A stretch of DNA of 64,000 nt from Methylobacter marinus A45 (lineage in GTDB: Bacteria > Pseudomonadota > Gammaproteobacteria > Methylococcales > Methylomonadaceae), in contig NZ_KB912877.1 of assembly GCF_000383855.1 (NCBI RefSeq), forward strand, positions 3,264,282-3,328,281, given 5' to 3'. The translations under genes and the position numbers were made by a program. The notes under the pieces are model-generated. The model had not been told where the DNA came from. It worked only from the letters and a program-made list of their open reading frames with translations, and ran no database searches. This document shows, piece after piece, positions 62,470-64,000 of the stretch; positions within the stretch are counted from its first letter, which is position 1; each line of letters begins with the position of its first letter.

Positions 62470-62892
62470 ATGATGAAAAAGCGAATACTATCTTCATTGG
62501 CCATAATCGGGTTTGCCCTGGTGATTCAAAGCTGCGCTATCTACGCTCATCCTTATGGGCATTCGGTAGGATTTTATGGCAACGGGCCTTATTACGGCTT
62601 TACCTACGGTTACTGGCCCTACGGCTATTACAGATATCGTCCTTATTATCGTGGCTACAGGCCTGGTTATCGGTCTGGCTATAGGCCTTATCGGTCTTAC
62701 AGATATGATCGCAGAGGTTACGGTTGGGATGGTCGACGTAATTGGGAACGCAGCCGCAGGTTCGGGGGCAGTCGTAGCTGGGGCGGCAGCCGCAAGTTTG
62801 GGGGTAGTCGTAGCTGGGGCGGTGGCCGCAAATTTGGAGGCAGCCGTAGTCGGGGCGGTAGCGGAAGTTATGGCGGGCGGGGACGTCGCTGA
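62470..62892 (+). CDS. Gly/Tyr/Arg-rich lipoprotein
   Basis: 140 residues from the ATG at 62470 (an alternative ATG at 62473 follows at once). A signal peptide ending in a lipobox VIQSC (Cys22) is followed by a Tyr/Gly-rich segment (HPYGHSVGFYGNGPYYGFTY, YRPYYRGYRPGYRSGYRPY). A C-terminal region holds three 12-residue repeats of the type FGGSRSWGGSRK. Exported, probably surface-attached and flexible; basic and Tyr-rich proteins like this can bind nucleic acid or polymer. No family assigned. Upstream GAGTGAGG serves as ribosome-binding site. Confidence 0.72.
   Translation: MMKKRILSSLAIIGFALVIQSCAIYAHPYGHSVGFYGNGPYYGFTYGYWPYGYYRYRPYYRGYRPGYRSGYRPYRSYRYDRRGYGWDGRRNWERSRRFGGSRSWGGSRKFGGSRSWGGGRKFGGSRSRGGSGSYGGRGRR
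62761..62868 (+). repeat. Three 36-bp in-frame repeats
   Basis: Units at 62761, 62797 and 62833 encode FGGSRSWGGSRK, FGGSRSWGGGRK and FGGSRSRGGSGS. Each is 36 bp, so copy number can change without frameshift. Third-base differences between units show they are not a very recent duplication. Confidence 0.75.
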
Positions 62893-63051
62893 CATTGAGG
62901 CTCTTGTATACGCACGTGATCCTCAGGTTGCGGGGCTAATCCGAATAAACCGCATCTTCCAAGTATATGCTGTACCTCGTCTGTGAATTAGGAAATAATG
63001 GCGCTGCCAATGCCCATGCAAACGATCGATCCTTAACGGAGGGTTTCCAAA

Positions 63052-63345
63052 ATGTTGCGGATTTTAAAATCCTTAGTGCTGGTCTTTATACTCAGCTCGT
63101 GCTCTACACTACCGGCGGGTCCCAGTGTGTTGGTGCTGCCCGACGGCACTAAAGATTTTAGTCAGTTCCAGGCTGACGATGTGATATGCAGGCAATACGC
63201 CTATAAACTGATTACCGCGTCGCAAAAAGAGCCCGATTCCAAAGAGGAAGGCCAACAAGGTTATGACATCGGCTATATCCAGTGCATGTATGGAAAAGGA
63301 CATCAGGTTCCAGTGCCGGAAGAGATAATATACGATAGTTTGTAA
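63052..63345 (+). CDS. Small lipoprotein of unknown function
   Basis: 97 residues. Signal peptide with lipobox LSSC (Cys17), then a short soluble part with two conserved-looking cysteines (VICRQYAY, IQCMYGKGHQVPVP) and FSQFQADD. The start is supported by GGAGGG eight to ten bases upstream. It resembles small outer-membrane lipoproteins of the FSQFQxDxxxCRQYA type, whose function is not known to me. Confidence 0.75.
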   Translation: MLRILKSLVLVFILSSCSTLPAGPSVLVLPDGTKDFSQFQADDVICRQYAYKLITASQKEPDSKEEGQQGYDIGYIQCMYGKGHQVPVPEEIIYDSL

Positions 63346-63540
63346 GAATGGTTATGCGCCTTTCACCGGATTGGCGGTCGTCGCAATAGACGCGGTTTAA
63401 ATTAACGGATAATGTAACGGCCCATTTGCAAATCCGTTTCAGGCATGGGCGTGTCAATCCGTATGGCATGTTTGCACGTCAGCAGCGATAAAACGGACCG
63501 GTCAATGATTCCTCTTACCTTTTAGCGATTAACGAAAAAA

Positions 63541-63936
63541 ATGAGCATTAAATCGAGTTTATTAAAAATAGCCATAAAGCTGACGCCCAACATATTGATC
63601 GTTTGGGTCTCAAATAAAATCCTTAAAGGCATTGCAGAATTAACCGCCTTTAAGTTTGACGTCGACGCACGAAAAATCTACGCCCAAACAAGGCTCTACG
63701 GCGAAGAAAATACGATAGATATCTGTCTGGAGGATTTTGCTGTTTTTCACGATGGAGAATCGTATCGGTTTATCATTCATCATGCGCAATCAGACCGTCC
63801 CTGGTTGAATAATTTATTGGCCCGGGTTATAGGAAAAGCCTGGAAAATTCCTGAGATACCACAACTCACGTCTCAAATTGAGCTGGCGGCGGAACTGTTC
63901 AAAACCGCGCCTCCCGCACTGGAAAGGGCTGAGTGA
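63541..63936 (+). CDS. Unrecognised soluble or weakly membrane-associated protein
   Basis: 131 residues. The N-terminal KIAIKLTPNILIVWVSNKIL may be amphipathic; the remainder is alpha/beta (FDVDARKIYAQTRLYGEENT, FRFIIHHAQ-like YRFIIHHAQSDRPWLNNLL). No family is recognised. No clear ribosome-binding site; the start is assigned from the frame. A strong hairpin follows. Confidence 0.55.
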   Translation: MSIKSSLLKIAIKLTPNILIVWVSNKILKGIAELTAFKFDVDARKIYAQTRLYGEENTIDICLEDFAVFHDGESYRFIIHHAQSDRPWLNNLLARVIGKAWKIPEIPQLTSQIELAAELFKTAPPALERAE

Positions 63937-63958
63937 AGGCCAGATTCAAATTCGGTTA

Positions 63959-63993
63959 CAGCTGAGACAGCCGGCTTTGCCTGTTCTCAGCTG
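63959..63993 (+). terminator. Hairpin at the right edge of the window
   Basis: CAGCTGAGA (63959-63967) pairs with TCTCAGCTG (63985-63993) around a 17-base loop. It follows the last gene by about 20 bp, so it is probably its terminator. The base-pairing is clear; the tail is cut off by the window end. Confidence 0.6.
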
Positions 63994-64000
63994 AATTGGC

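Noticed and set aside
62494..62895. 133-residue Ala/Thr-rich minus-strand frame
   Set aside because: It is the complement of the repeat-rich lipoprotein; the composition is a by-product of the repeats.
1..64000. CRISPR array
   Set aside because: No regularly spaced identical repeats of 25-40 bp with variable spacers were seen anywhere on either strand.

Overview
The window looks like an accessory region of a gammaproteobacterial chromosome. Supporting signs are the umuDC operon, a REP-associated tyrosine transposase between two REP-type palindromes, hipBA, an osmC-like gene and IS1380/IS3/IS6/IS66 elements. A methanotroph-like (Methylococcales-type) host is possible, but that is only an impression from codon use and repeat style. 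No complete rRNA or tRNA gene and no CRISPR array was seen.

Layout. 1-5.4 kb: an unrecognised gene running off the left edge, an OsmC-like peroxidase, a serine recombinase with repeated upstream motifs, a WGR-domain gene, and a Gp49/HTH_37 toxin-antitoxin pair (a Tn3-transposon-like module). An IS6-family element follows and has cut off the 5' end of a DNA/RNA endonuclease gene. 5.4-15 kb: a defence-like island with a two-gene DUF262 / DUF262-DUF1524 (GmrSD-like) unit, an IS3-family element, and an operon of a small protein, an SF1 DNA2/UPF1-like helicase and a winged-helix protein. It ends in a perfect 28-bp palindrome. 15-17.6 kb: nested insertions. A gene fragment is cut by an IS66 end, two IS66 transposase tails lie head to head around a palindrome, and a group II intron sits at the outer IS66 terminus. 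17.7-24.8 kb: a HAD-IIA phosphatase, a transposase remnant, a TPR membrane protein, a second IS6-family element and a beta-lactamase-fold protein with tandem N-terminal repeats.

24.8-51.8 kb is the main system: a near-contiguous minus-strand operon for an extracellular-type contractile injection system (eCIS). In transcription order it runs sheath, tube, zinc-binding gp26-like assembly factor, a Q/P-rich protein, DUF4255 tail terminator, AAA+ ATPase, a small protein, a DUF4157 protein, a small protein, a truncated and a full-length tube/baseplate adaptor, LysM, gpD-like hub, gpV-like spike, PAAR tip, gp25, three baseplate-J genes (one apparently split in two), a gpI-like tail protein and a DUF6519 protein. 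Most junctions overlap by 4 nt, which implies translational coupling. I see no tail-fibre gene and no tape-measure gene. The most interesting gene is the 941-residue DUF4157 protein. Besides the HExxH site it has an H-A-E ... C-x-x-C signature typical of zinc deaminase-fold toxins, so it is a candidate cargo or effector. A matrixin-like lipoprotein protease and the repeat/beta-lactamase protein lie just beyond the operon on the same strand.

52-64 kb: the 3' half of tRNA-Lys with a terminator (an old attachment site), a tyrosine-integrase pseudogene whose two internal stops both fall at expected Trp positions, hipBA with palindromic operators, an SNF2 helicase plus SWIM-zinc-finger pair, and a RAYT transposase flanked by two 99-bp REP elements. 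umuDC follows, with a GAAC-N7-GAAC SOS-box-like site, then small lipoproteins and a hypothetical gene. The region reads as a mobile or defence island that has been repeatedly invaded and trimmed.
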